A DNA stretch of 64,000 nucleotides, taken from Anoxybacterium sp963668245 (lineage in GTDB: Bacteria > Bacillota > Clostridia > Peptostreptococcales > Anaerovoracaceae). A program made the translations under genes and the position numbers. The stretch covers positions 2,046,001 through 2,110,000 of the forward strand of contig OY764195.2 of assembly GCA_963668245.2 (NCBI GenBank). The letters are read 5' to 3'. Below are positions 43,730-52,726 of this stretch, in pieces (within the stretch, counting starts at the first letter, position 1; the number at the start of each line of letters is the position of its first letter). The notes under the pieces are model-generated. The model was not told where the DNA came from, ran no database searches, and saw only the letters and a list, made by a program, of their open reading frames with translations.

Positions 43730-46201
43730 ATGAACGAACGTTATGAATTCGGGGAAATTGAAGCAAAATGGCAAAAGTATTGGGAAGAGAATAAATTATT
43801 TCAAACAGATGTTGAGGAAGATAAAAAGAAATATTATCTGTTAGAAATGTTCCCTTATCCATCAGGAAAGCTTCATATGGGACATGTAAGAAACTATTCT
43901 ATCGGTGATGTAGCCAGCAGATATCTGAAAATGAACGGATACAATGTACTTCATCCAATGGGATGGGATTCTTTTGGTTTGCCTGCTGAAAATGCAGCAA
44001 TAAAAAATGGAATTCATCCAAATGTATGGACTTGGGATAATATTGCGGAGATGAGAGGCCAGCTAAAACAGTTGGGTCTGTCTTATGATTGGGACCGCGA
44101 AGTAGCGACTTGTCATCCAGATTATTATAAATGGATGCAATGGATTTTCATTCAGTTTTTTAAGAATGGACTTGCATATAAGAAAAAAAATCCAGTAAAT
44201 TGGTGTCCATCTTGTCAGACAGTATTGGCAAATGAACAGGTTGTGGATGGAGAATGCGAACGATGTTCAACAGCTGTTGGCAAAAAAGATTTGGATCAGT
44301 GGTACTTAAAGATTACTGATTATGCTGACCGTTTGCTTACCGATATTGATAAGCTAGACGGATGGCCAAATAAAGTAAAAGTAATGCAAAAAAACTGGAT
44401 TGGAAAAAGTGTGGGTGGAGAAGTTGACTTCGAAATCGAAGGCTTTGATGAAAAGTTAAAGATTTTTACCACGAGACCTGATACTTTGTTTGGTGTTACT
44501 TATATGGTTCTTGCACCGGAGCACCCATTTGTAAATAGCTTGATTGCTGGCACAACTGAAGAAGCATCTGTAAAAGGATTTTTAGAAAAACTTCAGTATA
44601 TGACAGACATTGAGAGAACGGCTACCACTTTGGAAAAAGAAGGGGTATTCCTTGGCAGATATGCTATCAATCCGTTGAATGGAAAAAAAGTACCGATCTA
44701 TATCGCAAATTATGTGCTGATGGATTATGGTACAGGTGCGATTATGGCCGTACCTGCTCATGATCAACGTGATTTTGATTTTGCAAAGAAATATAATCTG
44801 GATATCATTCCTGTTGTAGAACCACAAAATCCAGATATCGATGTGCATAATTTGACTGAAGCTTTTGAAGCTGACGGCGTACTGATTCATTCAGAACAGT
44901 TCAACGGTCTTGACGTGGATGCTGCAAAAGAAAAGATTGTTGCGTTTTTAGAAGAAAAACAAATTGGAAATGAGTCAATTAATTTCCGTCTAAGAGACTG
45001 GTTGATTTCCAGACAAAGATATTGGGGGACTCCTATCCCAATGATTTATTGTGAAGAATGTGGCTGGGTACCTGAAAAGGAAGAAAATCTTCCAATCATG
45101 CTACCTACCGATGTTGTATTTACAGGAAAAGGGGAATCACCACTTACTACGAGCAAAACTTTTATGGAAACGACTTGTCCAAACTGTGGCAAGAAGGCAA
45201 CCAGAGAAACCGATACCATGGATACATTCCTAGACTCTTCATGGTATTATCTAAGATATACTGATGCAAAAAACAGCGACAAAATTTGGGATAAAAAGAA
45301 TGCAGATTATTGGATGCCAGTAGATCAATATATTGGTGGAGTTGAGCATGCAATCCTACATTTGCTCTATGCAAGATTCTTTACGAAGTTCCTCTATGAT
45401 ATCAACATATGTCCAGTAGATGAGCCGTTTAAAAATCTTCTTACCCAGGGTATGGTTTTAAAAGACGGAACCAAAATGTCTAAAACAAAGGGTAATGTAG
45501 TAAGTCCAGAGGTAATTGTAGATAAATATGGTGCGGATACAGCAAGATTATTTATTTTATTTGCTGCGCCGCCAGAAAAAGAGTTAGAATGGTCTGATGC
45601 AGGGGTAGAAGGAAGTTATAGATTCTTAAACCGTGTGCATCGTCTTGTATTTGAACTCAACGAAAAAGTAAAAGATGCAAAAACAGAATACAAAGCAGAA
45701 ACTGCTGAAGACAAAAAACTTGCTTTTGCAATGAATGCAACCATCAAGAAGGTATCTGAAGATATTGGAGGTCGATTCAATTTCAACACAGCGATTAGTT
45801 CTATTATGGAAATGGTCAATGAAATGTATCGATACAAAGAAACAGAGACTCCAAATTTAGGCTTGATGAAGGTTGCGATGGAAACTTTGATATTAATTCT
45901 GTCACCATTTACTCCGCATCTTTGTGAAGAAATGTGGGAGCATACTGGTCACAGTCAAGCCGTTTATATAGAACAGTGGCCAAGCTATGATGAAGCTGCC
46001 CTTGTAAAGGATTCTGTTGAAGTTGTCATTCAGCTTAACGGAAAAGTAAAAGAAAAGATTGAGGTCGCAAACGGTCTTTCTAAAGAGCAGCTGGAAAAAG
46101 TAGTTTTGGAAAGCGATAAAGTACAGGCATTATTGGAAGGAAAAGAAATCGTTAAGATGATTCTTGTTCCAAACAAGTTGTGCAATATTGTCGTCAAATA
46201 G
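43730..46201 (+). CDS. leuS: leucyl-tRNA synthetase
   Basis: This is an 823-residue class I synthetase. The HIGH element is LHMGHVRNYSIGD (about residues 47-59). The CP1 editing domain contains FTTRPDTLFGVTYMVLAPEH, GTGAIMAVPAHDQRDFDFA and a zinc-type Cys cluster CPSCQTVLANEQV/CERC. The KMSKS element is KMSKTKGN (about residue 583), followed by the anticodon-binding helices. It charges tRNA-Leu and edits mischarged products. It starts with GGAGG 8 bases upstream and probably shares a transcript with yqeK and rsfS. Confidence 0.98.
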   Translation: MNERYEFGEIEAKWQKYWEENKLFQTDVEEDKKKYYLLEMFPYPSGKLHMGHVRNYSIGDVASRYLKMNGYNVLHPMGWDSFGLPAENAAIKNGIHPNVWTWDNIAEMRGQLKQLGLSYDWDREVATCHPDYYKWMQWIFIQFFKNGLAYKKKNPVNWCPSCQTVLANEQVVDGECERCSTAVGKKDLDQWYLKITDYADRLLTDIDKLDGWPNKVKVMQKNWIGKSVGGEVDFEIEGFDEKLKIFTTRPDTLFGVTYMVLAPEHPFVNSLIAGTTEEASVKGFLEKLQYMTDIERTATTLEKEGVFLGRYAINPLNGKKVPIYIANYVLMDYGTGAIMAVPAHDQRDFDFAKKYNLDIIPVVEPQNPDIDVHNLTEAFEADGVLIHSEQFNGLDVDAAKEKIVAFLEEKQIGNESINFRLRDWLISRQRYWGTPIPMIYCEECGWVPEKEENLPIMLPTDVVFTGKGESPLTTSKTFMETTCPNCGKKATRETDTMDTFLDSSWYYLRYTDAKNSDKIWDKKNADYWMPVDQYIGGVEHAILHLLYARFFTKFLYDINICPVDEPFKNLLTQGMVLKDGTKMSKTKGNVVSPEVIVDKYGADTARLFILFAAPPEKELEWSDAGVEGSYRFLNRVHRLVFELNEKVKDAKTEYKAETAEDKKLAFAMNATIKKVSEDIGGRFNFNTAISSIMEMVNEMYRYKETETPNLGLMKVAMETLILILSPFTPHLCEEMWEHTGHSQAVYIEQWPSYDEAALVKDSVEVVIQLNGKVKEKIEVANGLSKEQLEKVVLESDKVQALLEGKEIVKMILVPNKLCNIVVK

Positions 46202-46237
46202 GAACGGAGATTCAAATAAATAGAAAGGATTGAAATT

Positions 46238-47917
46238 TTGAAAATATTAGAAAATAATAAAGGAACGAGTCCGGTAAAGGTGATTCCAATTGGCGGTTTG
46301 AACGAAATTGGAAAGAATATGACCGTATTGGAATACAAAAATGATATTATGATTATCGACTGCGGACTGTCATTCCCTGATGATGAAATGTTCGGAATTG
46401 ACATTGTTATTCCTGATTTTAGTTATTTGATTAAAAATCGTGACAAAGTAAAAGGAATGATATTGACTCATGGGCATGAAGATCATATTGGAGCAATACC
46501 ATATTTATTAAAGGAATTAAATATTCCGATTTATGGTACTAGATTGACCATAGGTCTTGTGGAGAATAAACTGAAGGAGCATGGAATCACTGGAAAATTA
46601 CACCGCATCAATGCTGGTCAAACAGTAAAGCTTGGTGAGTTTAAAGTTGAAACCATTCGTACAACACATTCCATTGCAGATGCGATTTGTCTTGCAATTG
46701 ATACGCCAGCAGGGATGGTTTTCCATACGGGAGACTTTAAAATTGATTATACACCACTCGATGGGGAGCCCATTGATTTTCAAAAGCTTGCAGAGCTTGG
46801 AAACAAAGGCGTGCTCTTAATGCTTGCTGACAGTACCAACGCAGAACGTAAAGGTTACACTGCTTCAGAAAGAACAGTTGGTGTTGCATTAGAAAATATA
46901 TTCCGTGGATCAGAAGCACGAATTCTGATTGCAACATTCTCGTCTAACGTACATCGTGTGCAGCGTATTGTTGATACGGCAGTAATGTTTGGCAGAAAAG
47001 TTGCTATTTCAGGAAGAAGTATGGTCAACGTTGTTAACCTTGCAATTGAACTAGGATATCTAAAAATTCCTGCAAATGTACTGGTGGATATTAATAAAAC
47101 GAAAAATATACCTGACCGTGAATTGGTGATTATCACAACAGGAAGTCAGGGTGAGCCTATGTCTGCACTTTCCAGAATGGCATCTTCTGATCATAAAGCA
47201 GTACAGATTAAAAAGGGGGATATGGTTATTCTTTCCTCGAGCCCAGTTCCAGGAAATGAAAAAACGGTATCAAACGTTGTGAATAAACTCTTTGAAAAGG
47301 GTGCTGATGTAATCTACTCTGATATTGCTGACATTCATGTCTCTGGACATGCATGCTCGGAAGAACTAAAACTGGTTCATTCCTTAATAAAGCCAAAGTT
47401 TTTTATGCCAGTCCACGGTGAATACAGACACTTAAGACAGCATGCATTGATTGCAGAACACCTTGGGATGAAAACAGAAAATATTCATATTCTAAACAAT
47501 GGACAGGTGTTGCACTTAAACAAATCAAGAGTAGTGAAGTCCAAAGAAACCGTTCCTGCCAACGCGGTCTTAGTAGATGGTCTTGGTGTAGGTGATGTTG
47601 GAAATATCGTATTACGAGACAGAAAATTACTTTCTGAATCGGGATTGATTATCGTTGTTGCTGCGATTGATAAAAGCAGTGGCATGATTTGCTCTGGACC
47701 AGATATTATTTCACGAGGATTTGTCTATGTCAGAGAAAACGAGGATTTGATGAATTCTGCAAAGCTTGCGGTAAGAGCAAGATTAGAGCGTTGTTATGAT
47801 GATGGTCTTCGTGACTGGGCAGGTCTCAAAAATGCAGTAAAAGATGAACTCAAGAACTTTATCTATGAAAAAACAAAGAGAAGTCCAGTGATTTTGCCGA
47901 TTTTCTTAGAAGTATAA
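46238..47917 (+). CDS. rnj: ribonuclease J
   Basis: This 559-residue enzyme is a beta-CASP metallo-beta-lactamase RNase with both endonuclease and 5'-to-3' exonuclease activity in mRNA decay and rRNA maturation. The metal site is THGHEDHIGAIPYLL (about residues 77-91), with FHTGDFKID and the beta-CASP motifs ATFSSNVHRVQRIVD and HVSGHA, and a C-terminal domain. Translation begins at TTG behind AAAGGATTG. It follows leuS by 36 bases. RNase J1 and J2 are not easily told apart, so only the family symbol is given. Confidence 0.95.
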   Translation: MKILENNKGTSPVKVIPIGGLNEIGKNMTVLEYKNDIMIIDCGLSFPDDEMFGIDIVIPDFSYLIKNRDKVKGMILTHGHEDHIGAIPYLLKELNIPIYGTRLTIGLVENKLKEHGITGKLHRINAGQTVKLGEFKVETIRTTHSIADAICLAIDTPAGMVFHTGDFKIDYTPLDGEPIDFQKLAELGNKGVLLMLADSTNAERKGYTASERTVGVALENIFRGSEARILIATFSSNVHRVQRIVDTAVMFGRKVAISGRSMVNVVNLAIELGYLKIPANVLVDINKTKNIPDRELVIITTGSQGEPMSALSRMASSDHKAVQIKKGDMVILSSSPVPGNEKTVSNVVNKLFEKGADVIYSDIADIHVSGHACSEELKLVHSLIKPKFFMPVHGEYRHLRQHALIAEHLGMKTENIHILNNGQVLHLNKSRVVKSKETVPANAVLVDGLGVGDVGNIVLRDRKLLSESGLIIVVAAIDKSSGMICSGPDIISRGFVYVRENEDLMNSAKLAVRARLERCYDDGLRDWAGLKNAVKDELKNFIYEKTKRSPVILPIFLEV

Positions 47918-47964
47918 AATAGTCATTGGGGGAAAAACAGTAATTGATTTAGTAGGAGGAGAAC

Positions 47965-48297
47965 ATGAACATACATGATTCAGCCCATGCTCTTGCAAGA
48001 GCCATAAAAGAATCTCCTGAGTATCAGCAGTATGCGGAGTTGAAAGCTTCTGCATCAAAAAATGATGAACTTGCTGCCATGCTCAATGATTTTCAAGCGA
48101 AGCAGTTTGAAATACAACGGAAGCAATTGATGGGTGAAGAACTGGGTGATGATTTAACTCAGCAAATCCAGTCTTTGTATCAAGTTTTGATGACTGATCC
48201 ACTTGCTGCACAATATGTGCAGGCAGAAATGAGATTTTCGCTTATGATCAACGATGTGTATACTATCTTAGGGGAAGTGATTCAATTTGACAAATAA
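47965..48297 (+). CDS. YlbF family regulator
   Basis: This 110-residue all-helical protein matches the YlbF/YmcA family: SAHALARAIKESPEYQQYAE, LKASASKNDELAAMLNDFQA, KQFEIQRKQL. In Bacillus, YlbF, YmcA and YaaT form a complex that directs RNase Y cleavage and affects competence, biofilm and sporulation. Its place directly after RNase J suits an RNA-decay role. AGGAGGAG precedes the ATG. The downstream peptidase gene starts inside its last codons. Confidence 0.88.
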   Translation: MNIHDSAHALARAIKESPEYQQYAELKASASKNDELAAMLNDFQAKQFEIQRKQLMGEELGDDLTQQIQSLYQVLMTDPLAAQYVQAEMRFSLMINDVYTILGEVIQFDK

Positions 48298-48985
48298 GAT
48301 GATAAAGAATCAACATGAAATAGATTGCATCTCTAGGGCTGTGGCCTTAGGAGATCGCTGTTTCTCACATATCTTGGATTATATCAAGCCAGGAATGACA
48401 GAACGACAGGTGGCTGATGAAATTGAACGGTTTTTGTTTGATGGAGGTGCGGAAGGTCTTGCTTTTGATACCATTAGCGTTTCTGGAGAACGAACTTGTC
48501 TTCCTCATGGGGAACCAACAGACCGTATTATCCAAAAAGGTGAATTTGTAACAATGGATTTTGGTGCAGTGATTGAAGGTTACTGTGGTGATATGACAAG
48601 AACCATTGGAATCGGTTATCTTTCAGAAGAACAAAAGAAAGTATACGGGATTGTGCTGGAAGCTCAACTGGCAGCAATTGATTTTATCAAAGCTGGTGTT
48701 CGCTGTGCAGATGCTGACAAAGTGGCACGAGACATTATTGTGAATGCAGGATATGGGGACTTCTATCCACATGGTCTAGGTCATGGAGTCGGAACGCTGG
48801 TTCATGAAGCGCCTACCTTAAACAGCAAAAGTGAAGAAGTGCTAGCGAGTGATATGGTGGTTACTATTGAACCAGGTATATATATGCCAAATAAATTTGG
48901 TGTTCGTATTGAAGACTTGGCAATTGTGACTGATTTTGGTATAATAAACAAGGTTATGTCGAAGAAAGAATTGATTATATTATAA
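48287..48985 (+). CDS. M24 family metallopeptidase, catalytic domain only (PepP/PepQ-like)
   Basis: This 232-residue protein has the pita-bread fold of aminopeptidase P and methionine aminopeptidase. Metal ligands appear in VTMDFGAVIEGYCGDMTRTI (Asp and Asp), HGLGHGVGTLVHEAP (His), IEPGIYMP (Glu) and GVRIEDLAIV (Glu). The C-terminal MSKKELIIL is that of Xaa-Pro peptidases, yet the creatinase-like N-terminal domain of about 120 residues is missing. Xaa-Pro peptidases usually sit before efp in Firmicutes, as here. The start is TTG 48287, set by AGGGGAAG 9 bases upstream; the next ATG is at 48299. Confidence 0.85.
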   Translation: MTNKMIKNQHEIDCISRAVALGDRCFSHILDYIKPGMTERQVADEIERFLFDGGAEGLAFDTISVSGERTCLPHGEPTDRIIQKGEFVTMDFGAVIEGYCGDMTRTIGIGYLSEEQKKVYGIVLEAQLAAIDFIKAGVRCADADKVARDIIVNAGYGDFYPHGLGHGVGTLVHEAPTLNSKSEEVLASDMVVTIEPGIYMPNKFGVRIEDLAIVTDFGIINKVMSKKELIIL

Positions 48986-49012
48986 ACGAACAATTTTGGA
49001 GGTATTAAAATA

Positions 49013-49573
49013 ATGATTTATGCAAGCGATTTTAGAAAAGGGATGACCTTTGAAATCAATGGAGAGCCACATGTAATCCTAGATTTTCAGCACGTTAAGC
49101 CAGGTAAGGGTGCAGCATTTGTAAGAACAAAATATAGAAATATTTTGACTGGTGCTACGAGAGAAGAAGCCTTCAACCCAGATATCAAGTTTCCGAAGGC
49201 ACACATTGAAACAAAGCAAATGCAGTACCTTTATAACGATGGTGAACTTTACTACTTCATGGATCAGGAAACTTACGACCAAGTTCCTTTGATGCAAGAG
49301 CAGGTTGAAGATGCGATTCTGTTTTTAAGAGAAAATGATATGGCAACTATTAAATTCTATAAAGGAAATGCCTTCCTTGTAGAACCACCAAACTTTGTTA
49401 ATCTTAAAGTTGTGGAAACGGAACCAGGGGTAAAGGGAGATACTGCTACAAACGTAACAAAAGCTGCTACAGTTGAAACAGGTGCAGTAATTCAGGTCCC
49501 AATCTTTATTGAAGAAGGCGAAATAATTCAGATTGATACCAGAACTGGTGAATATTTATCAAGAGCAAAATAA
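49013..49573 (+). CDS. efp: elongation factor P
   Basis: This 186-residue, three-domain tRNA-mimic protein rescues ribosomes stalled at polyproline. KOW-like domain I contains the loop HVKPGKGAAFVRTK, where the tip residue is modified in many bacteria; OB domains II and III follow, with EVAVPIFIEEGEIIQIDTRTGEYLSR-type ending (VPIFIEEGEIIQIDTRTGEY). No modifying-enzyme gene is next to it. GGAGG precedes the ATG and a terminator follows the stop. Confidence 0.98.
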   Translation: MIYASDFRKGMTFEINGEPHVILDFQHVKPGKGAAFVRTKYRNILTGATREEAFNPDIKFPKAHIETKQMQYLYNDGELYYFMDQETYDQVPLMQEQVEDAILFLRENDMATIKFYKGNAFLVEPPNFVNLKVVETEPGVKGDTATNVTKAATVETGAVIQVPIFIEEGEIIQIDTRTGEYLSRAK

Positions 49574-49583
49574 AGCTAATCAT

Positions 49584-49616
49584 TTCGCAGGATTCCGATT
49601 CTGCGATTTTTTTTGG
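49584..49616 (+). terminator. rho-independent terminator after efp
   Basis: TCGCAG (49585-49590) pairs with CTGCGA (49601-49606) around a partly paired loop, followed by eight Ts. Confidence 0.85.
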
Positions 49617-49683
49617 TGTACTTGTCTGCTTCGTAACGTGCTAATGTTTGACAGGGGCGGCATCAGTTCACAGGGAGAAATAT

Positions 49684-50727
49684 ATGACCAAAAGACGAAA
49701 AAGTGGGAGACGAAGAAAGCGTGCGCTTATTCGAATGGTAGTGTTACTTGCAATATTGGTTCTTGCTGGAATTGGAATTTTTTCTTTCTATGTTGGAAAA
49801 TCAGGGGTGCCAATTGACCCAGACAATGAAAACTTAGTCAGCATTGAGATTCCAATTGGAACGGGAACTTCTGGTATTGCTGCTATTTTGGAAGAAAACC
49901 AGCTAATCGATAACACCAGTGTATTTCGGTTAAAAACAAAGATGAAGGGATACGATGGCAAATATAAAGCGGGAGGGTATTCTTTATCACCGAGTATGTC
50001 TATGGATGAAATGATGGAGTTACTCTTAGAAGGAAAGGCAGATACTATTCGTTTTACCATTCCAGAAGGATACGATATCAAACGAACAACTGGGAAGTTG
50101 GCCTCAGAAGGACTTATCAATGCTGAAGTATTTCAAAATGAGATTGAATCAGGACAGTTTGAGTATCGTTTTCTAGCAGATACCCCTGCTGGGGAAAATA
50201 GACTAGAAGGTTTCTTGTTTCCTGAAACCTATGAAATCTATACCAATGCTGATGAACACGCGATTATTGATAAGATGCTTTCACAGTTTGATTATGTGTT
50301 TAAAGATGAATATTATGATCGAGCGAAGGAACTGAATATGAGTGTGTATGATATTGTCACATTAGCTTCTGTTATTGAAAGAGAAGCTAGGGTAGAAGCG
50401 GATAGACCAGTGATTGCCAGCGTTTTTTATAATCGTCTAGAAATTGGTATGCCACTTCAATCTTGTGCAACCGTACAATACATTTTAGGAGAACAAAAAG
50501 CAGTGTTAAGTATTGCAGACACGAAGATTGAATCTCCATACAATACGTATTTATACAATGGTTTGCCACCTGGACCAATTGCTTCACCTGGTGAAGCATC
50601 CATCCTTGCGGCACTTTATCCGGCAGAAACGGATTACCTTTATTTCTTAGCAAAAGGCGACGGGTCGCATGCTTTTTCCAGCACGTACTCTCAGTTTTTA
50701 AAGGATAAGGCAAAGTACATTAACTAA
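49684..50727 (+). CDS. mltG: endolytic murein transglycosylase MltG
   Basis: This 347-residue protein has a basic cytoplasmic start (MTKRRKSGRRRKRALIR), one membrane helix (MVVLLAILVLAGIGIFSFYV), a LysM-like region and a YceG catalytic domain with LEGFLFPETYEI, the catalytic Glu in LASVIEREA, and SPYNTYLYNGLPPGPIASPG. MltG cuts nascent glycan strands and so limits their length. The ATG at 49684 follows GGGAG; an earlier in-frame GTG at 49648 would add 12 residues without a site. It follows the efp terminator, so it needs its own promoter. Confidence 0.94.
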   Translation: MTKRRKSGRRRKRALIRMVVLLAILVLAGIGIFSFYVGKSGVPIDPDNENLVSIEIPIGTGTSGIAAILEENQLIDNTSVFRLKTKMKGYDGKYKAGGYSLSPSMSMDEMMELLLEGKADTIRFTIPEGYDIKRTTGKLASEGLINAEVFQNEIESGQFEYRFLADTPAGENRLEGFLFPETYEIYTNADEHAIIDKMLSQFDYVFKDEYYDRAKELNMSVYDIVTLASVIEREARVEADRPVIASVFYNRLEIGMPLQSCATVQYILGEQKAVLSIADTKIESPYNTYLYNGLPPGPIASPGEASILAALYPAETDYLYFLAKGDGSHAFSSTYSQFLKDKAKYIN

Positions 50728-50748
50728 CATTGACCGATGAGGAGTTCT

Positions 50749-51426
50749 ATGAATATCGTAAATGATAAAGTAACGGAATATTTAGAGGGGTTTTATAAAC
50801 CCCTTTCACCATTTCTTGGTTCTATGCGAATGCAGGCAGAAGAAAACCATGTGCCTATTATTCTCAAAGAAACTGAGGATTGTATGAGGAGTTATTTGCA
50901 AATCATCAAGCCAAATAGAATCCTTGAAATAGGCACAGCGGTGGGGTACTCTTCTATTTTTTTTGCAAACCTTCTTCCTGAAGTGGAAATTACTAGTTTG
51001 GAAGTCAATGAATCGATGTTTCAAACAGCAACAAAAAACATCAAGGATGCTGGTCTAGAACATCGCATTGAAGTATTACTTGGCGATGCGGTAGAAGGTT
51101 TAGTACAATTAAAAATAAGCAGAGAAGACAACAATCAATCACCATATGACCTTGTTTTTATTGATGCATCCAAAGGGCATTATAAAGAATTTTGGGATGG
51201 ATGTTTACCTTTGTGCAAAAAAGATGCGATTATCCTTTCGGATAACGTGTTGTTCAAAGGTAAAACTGTATCAGATGAGTATGTGACAGATCGGCGTCAG
51301 AGGACCATGGTTCGTAGAATGAGGGAATACATGGAATATATTACAAATTTAGCGTATGCAGATACAGCAGTACTATCTGTAGGAGATGGACTTGCTGTTA
51401 GCGTATTGAGAGGATATCATGAATAA
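50749..51426 (+). CDS. trmR: tRNA 5-hydroxyuridine methyltransferase TrmR-like (O-methyltransferase family)
   Basis: This 225-residue class I methyltransferase of the catechol O-methyltransferase-like family has the SAM motif LEIGTAVGYSSIFFA (about residues 63-77), LVFIDASKGHY and the metal-binding ILSDNVLFKG. In Bacillus the orthologue TrmR (YrrM) methylates 5-hydroxyuridine at the wobble base of tRNA. The next gene is a U32-family protein of the TrhP type that makes that hydroxyl group, and the pair overlaps by 8 bases, which supports the same role here. GAGGAG precedes the ATG. Confidence 0.85.
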   Translation: MNIVNDKVTEYLEGFYKPLSPFLGSMRMQAEENHVPIILKETEDCMRSYLQIIKPNRILEIGTAVGYSSIFFANLLPEVEITSLEVNESMFQTATKNIKDAGLEHRIEVLLGDAVEGLVQLKISREDNNQSPYDLVFIDASKGHYKEFWDGCLPLCKKDAIILSDNVLFKGKTVSDEYVTDRRQRTMVRRMREYMEYITNLAYADTAVLSVGDGLAVSVLRGYHE

Positions 51427-52642
51427 AATTGAATTGCTTGCTCCAGCTGGAGATCTAGAAAAACTAAAAGTTGCAATCGATTACGGCGCAGACGCCGTAT
51501 ATTTTGCTGGTGAAATGTTTGGCTTACGAGCAGCAGCAAAAAACTTTACAATAGAGCAAATCAAAGAAGGTGTGAACTATGCTCATGAAAGAGGAAAAAA
51601 AGTTCACATGACTTTAAATATTTTTGCGCATAATGAGGATGTTTCTGTTTTAGGTGACTATCTACAGCAGATCAAAGATATCCCAATTGATGCGTTTATC
51701 GTGTCTGATCCAGGAGTGATTATGATGGTTAAAGAAATCATTCCTCAAGCAGAGATTCATTTGAGTACTCAGGCAAATATGACTAATTATAAAACAGCGG
51801 AATTCTGGCACAAGCAAGGCGTAAAACGAATTGTTCTTGCAAGAGAGTTGACCTTTGATGAAATCAAAGAGTTGCGAAACAAAATGCCAGATACATTGGA
51901 ATTAGAGTCTTTCATTCAGGGAGCCATGTGTATTTCTTACTCGGGAAGATGCCTTTTAAGCAATTTTATGATCGAGCGTGATGCAAACAGGGGAGAATGT
52001 GCTCACCCGTGCAGATGGAAATATAGTCTTGTGGAAGAGCAAAGACCAGGAGAATATTTCCCCATTGAAGAAGATGAAAGAGGGACATATATTTTAAATT
52101 CAAGAGACCTTTGTATGGTAGAGCATATTCCCGACATTATAAACTCGGGACTTTCGTCTGCAAAAATCGAAGGAAGAATGAAGAGCATTTTTTATGTAGC
52201 AACCGTGGTTTCCGTTTATCGAAAAGCAATTGATGCGTATTATGCTGATCCGCAAAACTATCAATTCAAGACAGAATGGTTAGAAGAATTAAAAAAAGTG
52301 AGTCATCGAGAATTTACCACTGGTTTTTATTATAACAAACCGAGTAACAAGGATCAAAACTATCAAACGAGTGCATACACGAGGGAATATACTTTTATAG
52401 GAATAGTAAAAAGCTACGAAGAAGAAACGGGATTGGCGACCATTGAACAGCGAAACAAAATGTCTGTTGGAGATGAAATTGAAGTTTTTGGACCATATCA
52501 AGATTATTTTTCACAAAAGATAGAAGTCTTGTTAGATCAGGATAATGTGCCGATTGAAGCGGCGCCACATCCACAGCAAATTGTAAAAATAAAGATGAAT
52601 CAGCCGGTTTTGGAAAAATTTATGGTACGTAAACAAAAATAA
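51419..52642 (+). CDS. U32 family protein, TrhP-like tRNA hydroxylation enzyme
   Basis: This 407-residue protein is of the U32 peptidase family. It begins KIELLAPAGDLEKLKVAIDY with GADAVYFAG, then has the family Cys motifs SYSGRCLLSNF and RGECAHPCRW and the U32 signature ESFIQGAMCISYSGRC. These four cysteines likely hold an iron-sulfur cluster. TrhP/YegQ-type members introduce 5-hydroxyuridine in tRNA using prephenate. Only one such gene is present, whereas Bacillus has two (TrhP1 and TrhP2). It overlaps trmR, forming a two-step wobble-modification module. Confidence 0.87.
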   Translation: MNKIELLAPAGDLEKLKVAIDYGADAVYFAGEMFGLRAAAKNFTIEQIKEGVNYAHERGKKVHMTLNIFAHNEDVSVLGDYLQQIKDIPIDAFIVSDPGVIMMVKEIIPQAEIHLSTQANMTNYKTAEFWHKQGVKRIVLARELTFDEIKELRNKMPDTLELESFIQGAMCISYSGRCLLSNFMIERDANRGECAHPCRWKYSLVEEQRPGEYFPIEEDERGTYILNSRDLCMVEHIPDIINSGLSSAKIEGRMKSIFYVATVVSVYRKAIDAYYADPQNYQFKTEWLEELKKVSHREFTTGFYYNKPSNKDQNYQTSAYTREYTFIGIVKSYEEETGLATIEQRNKMSVGDEIEVFGPYQDYFSQKIEVLLDQDNVPIEAAPHPQQIVKIKMNQPVLEKFMVRKQK

Positions 52643-52643
52643 G

Positions 52644-52652
52644 TGGTATAAT
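52644..52652 (+). promoter_or_regulatory. extended -10 promoter of the CNNM-family gene
   Basis: TGGTATAAT, a perfect -10 hexamer with the TG extension, lies 75 bases before the next gene; no good -35 is present, as is common for extended -10 promoters. Confidence 0.45.
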
Positions 52653-52726
52653 AGACCTTGTACATTATGTAATTGTGAATATCAAATGATGATATTTTCT
52701 ACACAATCTAAAGGAGGAACTGCTGG

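Noticed and set aside
49533..49817. 94-codon open frame between efp and mltG
   Set aside because: It overlaps both genes and contains the efp terminator.
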